In this document: piece by piece, positions 43,915 to 54,300 of the stretch
How the letters are laid out: the number at the start of each line of letters is the position of its first letter
Position numbering within the stretch: position 1 is the first letter of the stretch
Origin: Nemertoderma westbladi
Taxonomy: Eukaryota > Xenacoelomorpha > Nemertodermatida > Nemertodermatidae
Direction: 5' to 3'
Length of the DNA: 59,939 nt
NCBI GenBank assembly: GCA_032718475.1
Contig: JAUCBJ010006993.1
Span: forward strand, 1-59,939
Translations under genes and position numbers: made by a program
The notes under the pieces: model-generated
Told to the model about the DNA's origin: nothing
Seen by the model: the letters and a program-made list of their open reading frames with translations, nothing else
Databases searched by the model: none

Positions 43915-44355
43915 CAATCATAATTGCAGGCAGTTGCTAGGGAAAGGTCACCTTGTTGCTAAGGAAACGTGTATCAGCGCCGATGTCACTAATAACCATC
44001 TTCTATTGCTAGCCAGGTTATTTATCCCAAGTTTCAATCATAATTACATTAAATATACAACGGTTGCTAGGGAAAGGTCACCTTGTTGCTATGGGAACGT
44101 GTACTCGACTTCTATTTTTAAACCAACCCAGTAATATAATCGTAATTTTTCTATATGGCGAGTTTCAATAACAGATACGACCAAAAGTATCCGGTTGCTA
44201 TGAAAAAGTCACCCTGTTGCTAGGAAAGTAGTCAATTTTTTTGGTACACAGGCTCAGATTAATCTACACATTTTTTTACATATATAGTCACATTTTCATG
44301 CTTTTGTCCGGCAATTAACGATTTTGCTATATTTCAGCCTTAAGCGACCCCACTA
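43915..44355 (-). repeat. Right terminal inverted repeat
   Basis: Inverted partner of 40349-40765, with the same three tagcaac-ggtgacc modules. Confidence 0.8.
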
Positions 44356-44384
44356 ATGCCTGAGCCAAAACATTCCATGATTCC

Positions 44385-45600
44385 ATGTTTGTGTCCCATA
44401 TAGGGTGTTTGTGTCCCAAATAGCGTGTGACTTTCTCAAAATGAGTTTAAATAGTTTCTAAATGTCATGGAATGCTCAAAAGAATATAGAATTCACTACC
44501 ATAGCCTTAATTTCAATTTGTCCCAAATTGGTTGTTTTTGTCCTGTATAGGGTGTTTGTGTCCCGTATAGGGTGTAAATTGCTTATAATGATTTAAAATA
44601 GTTTGTAAATGTAATGGAATACTCAAAAGAATACATAATTCATTATCATAGCTTTAATTTAAATTTGTCCCAAATAAGTTGTTTATGTCCCATATAGGGT
44701 ACGTTTGTGTCCCATATAGGGTGATGGTGTCCCAAATAGCGTGTGACTTTCTCAGAATGATTTTACATAGTTTATAAATATAATGGAATACTAAAAAAAA
44801 TAGAATTCATTATCATAGCTTTAATTTAAATTTGTCCCAAATAAGTTGTTTATTTCCCATATAGGGTGTATGTGTCCCATATAGGGTGATGGTGTCCCAA
44901 ATATCGTGTGACTTTCTCAAAATGATTTTACATAGTTTATAAATATAATAGAATACTCAAAAGAATATAGAATTCATTATCATAGCTTTTAATTTAAATT
45001 TGTCCTAAATAGGTTGTTTGTGTCCCATATAGGGTGTTTGTGTCGCAAATAACGCGTGACTTTCTCAAAATGATTTTAAACCGTTTCTAAATGTAATGGA
45101 ATACTCAAAAGAATATAGAATTCACTACCATAGCTTTAATTTAAATTTGTCCCAAATAGGTTGTTTCTGTCCCATATAGGGTGTTTGTGTCTTGAATGTG
45201 ACGGGATCCCCAAGTTGGCGAGGGAATCCAGACTAGTGTGTTTTCTTTTGGATTGTACGCGTCGCCGCGTCCACTGGCTGCTGAGAGGCTTCCATTACAT
45301 TTAGAAACTATGTAAAATCATTTTGAGAAAGTCACACACTATTTTGGACACAAACACCCTATATGGGACAAAAACACCCTATATGTGACATAAAAAACCT
45401 ATGTGGGACAAATTGGAATTAAAGGTATGATTATGAAGTAGATATTATTTTCAGTATTCCTTTACATTTATAAACTATTTGAAATAATTTTGATAAAGCC
45501 ACAGGCTATTTTGGACTCAATCAACCTATATGGCACACAAACACCCTATATGGGACATTAACAACCTATTTGAGGCAAATTTAAGACTTTTTAAGGAATA
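44385..45600. repeat. Inverted and tandem repeat block built on gtcccatatagggtg
   Basis: About five direct units of 150-165 bp (44385-45200), each with gtcccatatagggtgt and gtgactttctcaaaatgat, are followed after a spacer of about 110 bp by the same units in reverse orientation (about 45300-45600). The spacer is GC-richer. It begins in copy 1 of the dispersed repeat, where copy 2 is uninterrupted, so it may be an insertion. Confidence 0.8.
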
Positions 45601-45697
45601 TTTGGGATGAAGTTGAGTCTGGGGGAGGAGGGTGCGATATTACTAATTTGATTGTCATTTAATTATTATTATACGAATGTATTTAGATTTATTATAA

Positions 45698-45775
45698 ATC
45701 AATAAATTGCACCACATGAATAAATTGCACAACATGAATAAATTGCACAGCAATAATAAATTGTACAACATGAAA
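45698..45775. repeat. 18-bp tandem repeat, about 4 units
   Basis: Units of aataaattgcacaacatg with small variations. Confidence 0.85.
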
Positions 45776-46574
45776 TGAAATAATGTGACTATGATGACAC
45801 TATAGCATATAATGCATCACAGTCTTACAGGCCATTTGCAAGGCACCCACAGTATATATTTAACCATAACTAGGGAACATGTAGTCCAAATGCCACTGTA
45901 CATATACCTCAACGAGCTCTTGGCACAAATACGTTGCTTTGTCCAGTGTAGGTTGTTATAATGAGCCCCGGATTCGTACTGTAGTTGACACTTGGATTAT
46001 ATATCAGTGGAATTTCCCATTCACCTTTACATTATATAGCCAATAAGAAGATGCCTAACTTTAGGAATGTTGGTATTGATTGGTCCGATGACGAGGAGTT
46101 GACTCATATGATTATTTGATTGGATGCCCCTACATTGGACAGGTTGGAAATCATTACACAACGTATTTGGGACAGTTAGGAATAATATAAAGCCCCATAG
46201 AAGTGAAGGGAAACACCCTATTCTGGACAATAACGGCGGTTCACGTTCACCAGTTCAAGTGCTCATGGCCGGCGCCCATGGGGTGCAAGTTTGTTCCAAA
46301 AAGTTTGAAAAGGTCCGCAATTTGACGAATATATTTTCAATGTGGATGGACTGATACAAAATTTTGTTTAATTCTACTTAAACCAAAAGAACACACTGTC
46401 ACTTGAATCCGAATCTAATCACATTTCTGTCCATTTACTATTCGTTTTATTCATTCCAGCCAATATTTCGGTAGCAGTAATCAACCATTTCTTCAAGCAA
46501 ATTTAAGTTTAGGTTGTTTTATTGTTTATTTAAAAATATGGTGGCCCTGAGCGGCCAATTTTTGTAATCTTTTT
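45776..46574. other. Intergenic DNA, no gene seen
   Basis: Short ORFs only, without recognisable motifs or homologous copies in the window. Confidence 0.3.
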
Positions 46575-46740
46575 TTAGTTCTCCCGACTTTTGAAACTTG
46601 TTCGAACGACTTTACAAAACTCGGGGAAACAAACTTGATTGGCTGAAGTGGTTTCTATACCAACAAACACAAAATCAAGTTTGTTTCCCCGACTTTTGCA
46701 AACTCTACAAAACTCGGGAAAACAAAAGTTTGTTATTTGT
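46575..46740. repeat. Short hairpin and duplicated phrases
   Basis: ggggaaacaaacttga (about 46622) and its complement tcaagtttgtttcccc (about 46674) form a hairpin. ctttacaaaactcggg and ctctacaaaactcggg are also directly repeated. Confidence 0.6.
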
Positions 46741-46964
46741 AATCTTGGGACGGTCTGCATCACGTAAATGCGCAAGATAGTGTCAAGACCCAACGTGTAG
46801 AGTAACAGAGTGACAGACTTAAAAATCTTTAGAAATCTTTGTGCTAAAATTAATTAATACTGTGGAGAGGTTACAATGAAAGCAGCGGTCCAGCCAGGTG
46901 AATGCTTCTTAGTTAAAGTGTACAGTTGACTTCGACTGTAGAACTTGACTCCAGCTCCAGTATT

Positions 46965-47110
46965 TCTTCAAACTGTCAGACTGCTAATTTCTGGACTGTC
47001 AGACAGTTGATTTCAACATGCCTAAACCAAAACATTCAAAATTTGTTGATTTCTGGTCTGTCGGACAGTTGGTTTCACTATGTCCGTGCCAAAACATTCC
47101 ATGATTCCAT
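46965..47110 (+). repeat. Dispersed repeat copy 2 (uninterrupted)
   Basis: Homologous to 40220-40348 joined to 44356-44390. It serves as an empty-site reference for the 4-kb element. Confidence 0.8.
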
Positions 47111-47270
47111 GATTTATAGACTATGAGATAGAATTCCATATGCGCCTGTGGTAAAAAGACTCTAAATTTAATAGTTTGTGGTTGTTGTCGATAATCGATT
47201 ACCACATGACGTAGCAAAACACTCATTTTATAGCCAAAAAAAATTTATCATTTATTATCATTTATCATCG

Positions 47271-47727
47271 ATCATTTAACTAATTGAGGGAAAGGGGCAG
47301 GTTACAGAGGCGGGATTTTCTAACCAAAACAATAAACGATCATTTAACTAATTGAGGGAAAGGAGCAGGTTACAGAGACGGGATTTTCTAACCAAAACAA
47401 TAAACGATAACATTACCAATTGAGAGAAAGTAGCAGGTTACAGAGGCGGGATTTTCTAACCAAAACAATAAACAGTCACTTTACCAAATCAGAGAAAGGA
47501 GCAGGTTACAGAGACGGAATTTTCTAACCAAAACAATAAACGATAACATTACCAATTGAGAGAAAGGAGCAGGTTACAGAGGCGGGATTTCCTAACCAAA
47601 ACAATAAACAGTAGTCACTTTACAAAATGAAGGAAAGGAGCAGGTTACAGAGGCGGCCCTTTCTAACCAAAACAATAAACGGTCACTTTACCAAATCAGG
47701 AAAAGGAGCAGGTTACAGAGGCGGTCA
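47271..47727. repeat. 68-bp tandem repeat, about 7 units
   Basis: Units contain gcaggttacagaggcgg and ctaaccaaaacaataaac. Two inverted units lie at 48965-49085, inside the next MITE. Confidence 0.9.
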
Positions 47728-47869
47728 GCCGGTAGGCCTACCAGTACCGTATTTAAATGGTAGGCTACACAGTAGGCCTACAGCAGTACCGGTGCCGGTA
47801 CTAAAATACCTAAAATACCTGCTTTATACCTACATCTGTACATGCAATACTGCAAAATAGTGCTCTATA

Positions 47870-48070
47870 TAATAATACCGGTACTGATAGCCTGAGAGAA
47901 CAGCAGTATAGAGAAACCGGTAGCATGGAACCTAACGGTAAATTTCTGGAGGACATAAAAAGTAAAAAAAACTAATACCGGTACTGATAGCCTGAGAGAA
48001 CAACAGTAGAGAAACCGGTAGCATGGAACCTAACGGTAGATTTCTGGAGGACATAAAAAGTAAAAAAAAA
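47870..48070. repeat. 100-bp tandem duplication
   Basis: gtactgatagcctgagagaa occurs at 47881 and 47981. Both units run through cctaacggta and ggacataaaaagtaaaa. Confidence 0.9.
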
Positions 48071-48135
48071 AGGACAAAAAAAGGATTTAAACGGACAATA
48101 AAAATTATTGCATTAAATATGTGAGAAGTGTGTAA

Positions 48136-49220
48136 GGGGCCGTCCAAGTATGACGTCTGCAGTTTTCCCCAAAATGTTGACCCCCTCCCTCCCCTAAATC
48201 AGATGTCATCAGACTGTCAGATAGGCGTTGACCCCCCCCCCCCCCCCCCCCCTCCCCTAAATCAGATTTAAAAAAAATTGTAATAAATTATAATATTATG
48301 AAGATTATTTATAATCACTTTGTCGAATCACAAATTAAATTAGTTAAGTGTATGCCTAGAAAGAATAAATTATCAAATATTGCAAAAGAATAATAAAACT
48401 TTTCAGCAGGATAAAGGAGGTATTACATATATTGCATTGGAGGGGGCGGGCAAGGGCAGACGGGCTGACGGGGGCTGGCTGTAGTTACATAGGAAGGTAT
48501 AGAGTTGTAGTAGGGTAGCCTATCGTTTACATACTTGTACCTGATGCGACAGCAGTTTATGAATGATAATAAACAAACATAAGCTAATAATAGGCCTACA
48601 GTATATGAACCGGTAGAGGTACCGGTACTGCAGTCTCTAACAATCATTAGCTTAGGATTAATGTTTCATTTTCAGGCGAACCCCAGTACCGCAGTACCCC
48701 AGTAGAACGCCAGAACGCGTCCTAATCACTGAAACATGATGACTGGTAACTGAAACAGAAGGTCGTGCTACGGGCCTTTCGGGGGCTTCGAACAATTAAA
48801 ATAGGCAAGCTAATTACTCTTCTGCTATATCTCTTCTAGCACCTATAAATGAACATGCTGACGTCAGATTTTGGAGTTATAGTTCATATGCGTACCTCTG
48901 GTATTTTCGTATTGCAAAAATAAGAAGTACCGTATTGCTAAAATAAGCCTATGTTATTGAGATATTGTTTATTGTTTTGGTTAGAAAAGCCCACCACTGT
49001 AACCTACTCCTTTCCGTTAATTAAGTAATGGAGATTAGTTTATTGTTTTGGTTAGAAAACACCACCACTGTAACCTGCTTCTTTTGCCAGAGGTACCGGT
49101 ACGCATATGAACGATAACCGATTTTGGCTGACCCCCTCCCCTCCCCTCATCAGCACGTCATCAGATTTTCCCACCCCCCCCCCCCCCCTTAAAGTGCTGA
49201 CGTCATACTTGGACGGCCCC
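48136..49220. mobile_element. Harbinger-like MITE with poly-C subterminal tracts (1085 bp)
   Basis: TIRs begin ggggccgtccaagtatgacgtc, with the complement at the right end. Flanking taa lies on both sides (48133-48135 and 49221-49223), compatible with a 3-bp TWA duplication. C-rich tracts (gaccccc plus a poly-C run) sit inside both ends. The centre holds two inverted copies of the 68-bp repeat unit. No transposase ORF. Confidence 0.78.
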
Positions 49221-49239
49221 TAAGGTGTAACAGATTTGT

Positions 49240-49545
49240 CATACAGTCATAAAGTAAAACGCCGCCCCCATAGGAGAGAACTGTCAAGTTTCAACTTAAG
49301 CGGCATGATTGCAAATAACGACATTTCGAGAAAATATTTACTGTCAGAAATTTCGCTCTCTAGCGTTAAACTGGGGAACTGTAGACGACTCTGCCACCCT
49401 ATATCTGTATATGCCATAGTCTGATAGTCACCAAGTTTCAGTCTAAATGGATTGTAAATAACAAAGTTGGAGAAGATGTTCACTTTCAAACATTTCGCTC
49501 TCCAGCGGTAGACTGGGGAACTGTAGACGACTCTGCCACTATTAG
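49240..49545. repeat. Degenerate repeat of about 150 bp, two units
   Basis: Both units share caagtttca, tttcgctctc, ag(c)ggt-aactggggaactgtagacgactctgcca. A third weak copy lies at about 49785-49880 (ccaagtttcagctc). Confidence 0.7.
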
Positions 49546-51364
49546 ACTATTTAAAGATGAATGTACCGACATACTGATACTGTGCAGTGCATATGTTGTA
49601 TCTAGGGAGCCCATTTCCCTTCCCGGGTTCCATATGTACCACTTTTTAACTCTTTTATTTAATTCATTTAAGAGATCTAATCTAATATAGCGCCGGGGCG
49701 TATCCCGGATTTTAAATTAAATTAAAATTAAAGATACAGCCTATGCTGCAGTACAGCAGTAGTAGGTAGCTTATTCGTAGCTACCAAGTTTCAGCTCAAA
49801 AGCATTAAAAACAACCAAACGACTGAACGAGATCAGGTTTTCACTATCGGGCAATTCGCCCTCAAGCAGCAGACGGCGTATTTTAATTTCGTTTCAATTT
49901 TTTTAAAATTAATATGGTGACGGTGCCACAGTAGGCCTATAAGACGTTTTGTATTCTTTTGTGTTTAATTAATTGTCCTGATTTATAATTTGTGGTTGTT
50001 TGTATACCGGCAACCGGTACCGGTCGCCGGTACGCTTCTATGACAGTGGTGTCTCCACAAATAGACCTAACTGCCTAATACTGTAATATAATATAATAAT
50101 ATAATATGTAATACTGTAATATATACCAGTAAGCAGTAATATAACGAAACTTTCAGTAACGGCAGTAGGCCTATTGCAGTATTGTAATTTGTTGTGAAAC
50201 ACATTTTTGTACATTTTATTATATTGTGTAAGCCTAGGCCTATCTGCCTATCTATAGATAGATGACTAAGTGTAGGATTGTAGGAACGTCCATTCCATAG
50301 TCTAGTCTAATTACACCTATTTCATTTACAACTCAAGCAAAAGGTGTGGATTTTGGTGCCAATTTAAAGGTAGTAAAATTTGGTCAATTTTAGTCCGAGT
50401 GGCACTCTCGAAAATATATATTTTGTTTTCATGGGAACGAAAAGAGCCGACACCGACACGGTGACATGGATAAAAAACCCAAGTCAGCAAGTGAAGCCAC
50501 TTAAAATTTAAATTTTACAAATCGGTAGGCCAGTAGGCCTATATTTGACATTGACAGGAGAGAGTGATAAATTCTGGTTACCTATATTGTGTCCAATGTT
50601 ATTTAAAAATACAGAAATATCGAAGCAATTTAGATAAAATTAGCAGCAATATTTGGAAAACCATGGACGTATTTTCTTATGTGTAAGTCATAAGTTCCTT
50701 TCTCCTTGGCAAGGAACATCCGAGTCCAGATCCAGGAGTCCAATCTAATGAAATTTGGTAGGCCTGCAGGAAGACAGGTTGTTCAGTTTGGTCTAATTTT
50801 TTCTATGTTAAGTTAAAACCCTTTTTGACTTGAGGACTTACTGACTTATTTCTACCGTCCAGGCAGCCAGCAGGCCAGGGTCCAGCGCTCCAGCCTTAAA
50901 ATTTAGCCAGCCGTTATACTGTTATACTTGTTCCACTAAATTTAAAGCAAAATTATATTGATCACACAACTTTATACAACTTTTTTTGTGGCGGTACCCC
51001 TACCCCTACCGGTACCGGTACTTTTTTTGCATTATTTTGTTGCTGAAATGCTGAACAGAGTTGAATACTTGAATATCAAAAAAATTTTGGGCCACCATTA
51101 TAGGTTCATTCTTGTTCATATCATACTGTCATGATTAGAATAACGGTTGTTGACGTCAGTGTAGCGTTTACCTTTACACTCATGCAGTACAGCAGTAATG
51201 TATAATTGTATAACAGTAATAAAAACAATCAGTTAGGCCTAGGCCTTGAACACTCTGCTAGGTCTTTTATTTCAAACTTTATACTCACGTTGTTTTGTCT
51301 AAATGACTTTGAATATTTATATAGGCCTATTTTATAATTATGACAATTTATTGGCGAAGCTACT
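49546..51364. other. Upstream region of the TRPM2-like gene
   Basis: Non-coding and AT-rich, with several accggtaccggta palindromes (about 50005-50030 and 51005-51020) and an ataatata microsatellite (50085-50125). The promoter and 5' UTR of the TRPM gene should lie here. No TATA box stands out. Confidence 0.35.
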
Positions 51365-54300
51365 ATGAGCCGGGTTTCTCCATCCAAAGCATCCAATGAC
51401 ATGGCCGAATTACGCAGTCTCACCAACCGGATGTCCCTCACTGGGACGGACAAACCATCCCATCGAATGTCCCTGGTCGGGACAGCCGTGGTTGGCTCCG
51501 GTGCGACGCTGGGTATGTCAGCGTCCACCTCCTCCAAGGAACGCCACTGGATCCAAACTAACATGAGTAAACGCATCTGCATTCAATTCACCCCTAAAAA
51601 ACACGAATCTATTGTTTGTAAATGCGGTTATGAGCAGGAGGCCCATGACCCCCGGGCGTTAAGGCGGTCGGTTGCTCCGGAAACCAACTGGAGTATAGAA
51701 TCCAACACCGCGCCTGAGCGCACTGATGCTTTCGGCGAGATCGAGTTTGTTGGTTACAGCGGGAAAAAGGCGAAATTCGTACGAGTTGATTCGGAGACAA
51801 ACCCCAAAAAAATATATCATCTTTTTGATAAATTCTGGAATTTAAAACGCCCAAAAATGTTGATTTCAGTGACCGGAGGTGCTAAAGATTTTGTTATGAA
51901 GCCTCGACTTCGGAAAATGTTCCAATCTGGGTTGATGAAGGTTGCCAGTAGCACCAGGGCTTGGGTGGTTACTGGGGGCACCAACGCCGGTGTAATGAAG
52001 CTAGTCGGGGAGGCGGTGCACCAACACCAGTTAACGCATGCTGGTGAGGCCGCCGTGGTGACCATAGGGATAGCAACCTACGGGGTACTGAACGCCCGAC
52101 CGCTGTTGGTGAGCCCGAGGGGTATGTACCCGGCGATGTACCGAGTAGCCGAGGCCGAGTCTTCTGGGGGGGCCACGCTGGACCAGAACCACAACCACTT
52201 CGTACTGGTTGACGACGGCACCAACGGGGTCTTTGGACGGGAGACCACCTTGTGGGGCAAGTTGGTGGCCGAGATATCGGATGCGGGAACCACGGAGGGA
52301 ACCGTGGGCAATGTGAAGGTTCCGGTGGTCATCGTGGTTCTGGAAGGCGGCCCGGGGACCCTGAGCACCGTGTACAACGCCCTGAAGAACGACACCCCCG
52401 CGGTTATAGTAGAAGGTTCGGGACGTGCTGCCGATATATTGGCCTGGGCCTACCACAAGTCTAAAGTAGCCAAGGACGATAGCGGCGATAGGAAGAGCGT
52501 TAAACGGGTTAAATTCGATTCTAAGTTGGAAGCGGCGGTTCGGGAGCGAATCGGGACGGAATGGGGCGGAAAGAAAGTCGGGGATATATGGGGGAGTAAA
52601 GTCTACCAATGGGCCGAGGAGGTTAAACAATGCATCCTCAAGAAACATCTAATAACTATATTCGATATGGATAGCCAGACGGAGGGAGCGAGAGATATCG
52701 ACATGGCGATACTAACGGCGTTACTCAACGCCAACAGGGACCAGGTTCTACAGCAGGTGAAGTTGGCGCTCGCGTGGGATCGCGTTGATATAGCCAGATC
52801 GGATATATTTGTGAGCGGCACCAAGTGGCCTCGCGGCTCTTTGGATGACGTCATGTCGCAGGCCATTATCGAGAACAAACTCTCCTTTATCGATGTGTTC
52901 CTCGAGTCCGGCGTCAGTCTCAAGGAGTTCCTCACCGTGCGTCGTCTTGTCGACTTGTACAACAACATCCCGTCGGTCGGGTTGCTGCGGCAGCTGTTGG
53001 ACCGCGAGCGCAGTAAAACCAACGACGGCTCCTACAACCTCGTACACATCGGCCATCTAATCAAGAGTCTCATGGGCGACAACTTCAACTACCGGCCTCT
53101 TTACCTCGAGGATCAACGATACAACCAGAAAGCCAAAAGCGTCGAGGAAACCTTCGACCAGCCGGAGCGCGAGTTGTTCATCTACGCGGTTCTCCTCCAG
53201 CGGATGGACATGGCACGGCGGTTCTGGGAGGATGGCCGGGTTGCCACCGCCGCTGCGTTGTTCGCCAGTAAGATACTCAAGTCGATGGCTCACACGAGTT
53301 TCGTGTTCGATGTCGATGTCCAGGATACGCTGCAGATGTATTCGCAGGTATTCGAGGATATGGCGGTGGATTCGGTTAACGAATGCTACAGAGACGACGA
53401 ATTGAAGACACAGCAGGTCCTAGTGCGCGATATGAAACTGTTCGGACGCACGACCTGCATCGACATCGCCGTTGCGGCTGATAACAAACGGTTTATCGCG
53501 CAGAGTGGCTGTCAGAGTTTGTTGACGAGCATCTGGATGGGTAAGATGGTACCGGAGACGAAGTTGTGGAAGTTGATCGTCTGCATGGTTTTCCCACCTT
53601 TAGTTTATCCTTTGATCTACTTCAGAGAAGATATCCCCGACGAGAACAAAGCTTTTGCTGAACACGATGACGAAATACTAGATGAGGATTTACAGGGGAA
53701 TGGGCCTGGAGCTTCGTATAAGAAAATGGAGGTAGATGAATCGATTCCCATGGATAACATATCTACCCGTCCGCTCACCCCATTGAAGCAACAGAGTGGT
53801 ATCCCCAACGCGGATATAACCGAGATGATGAATGAGCTCACCGATGTCAGCACGCTGTACGTCGGGAGTTCCGGCAAACAATTAGGAGTTATTAAGCGGC
53901 TCCTTCTATTCCTCAACTCCGCTATCGTCACCTTCTGCTACAACGTCATCGCCTATATCCTCTTCCTGGTGCTTTTCTCCTACATTGTGATGTGCAACTT
54001 CTACCTAGGAGAAATCTCGTGGTTCGAGTGGCTTCTTATCGGGTGGATCGCCACTCTGTTTCTTGAGGAAGTCCGTCAGATCGCCATCGAGGATACCCCC
54101 ACAGTCGTGATGAAACTCTACAGATGGATCAGCGATCTATGGAACATAGCTGATCTCTTCGCTCTTATGTTCTTTGTCATCGGGTTAGCATTACGTTTAG
54201 CATCGTGGAGTTACGCCAACACCATCCCTGGCGGCCGAGCCCAAATCGCGATCGCGTTGCCCCGGGGTTCCATCCACTACAGAGAGTGGTACTGGTCTCA

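Larger units (their letters stand above)
40349..44355. mobile_element. 4007-bp long-TIR DNA element carrying a broken captured or native gene
   Basis: TIRs of about 420-440 bp start tagtggggtcgcttaagg and end with the complement. They contain three internal copies each of a tagcaac-aaggtgacctttccc motif. The flanking repeat exists in an uninterrupted form at 46965-47110. Aligning the two gives a clean join if atg (40346-40348 and 44356-44358) is the 3-bp target duplication. The inside holds a degenerate gene (40780-42063, minus) and about 1.8 kb of AT-rich DNA with repeated cgctagct. I cannot assign a superfamily. Confidence 0.82.

Noticed and set aside
52031-52648. Minus-strand ORF of 205 codons within the TRPM gene
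   Set aside because: Shadow frame produced by the high GC3 of the TRPM coding sequence.
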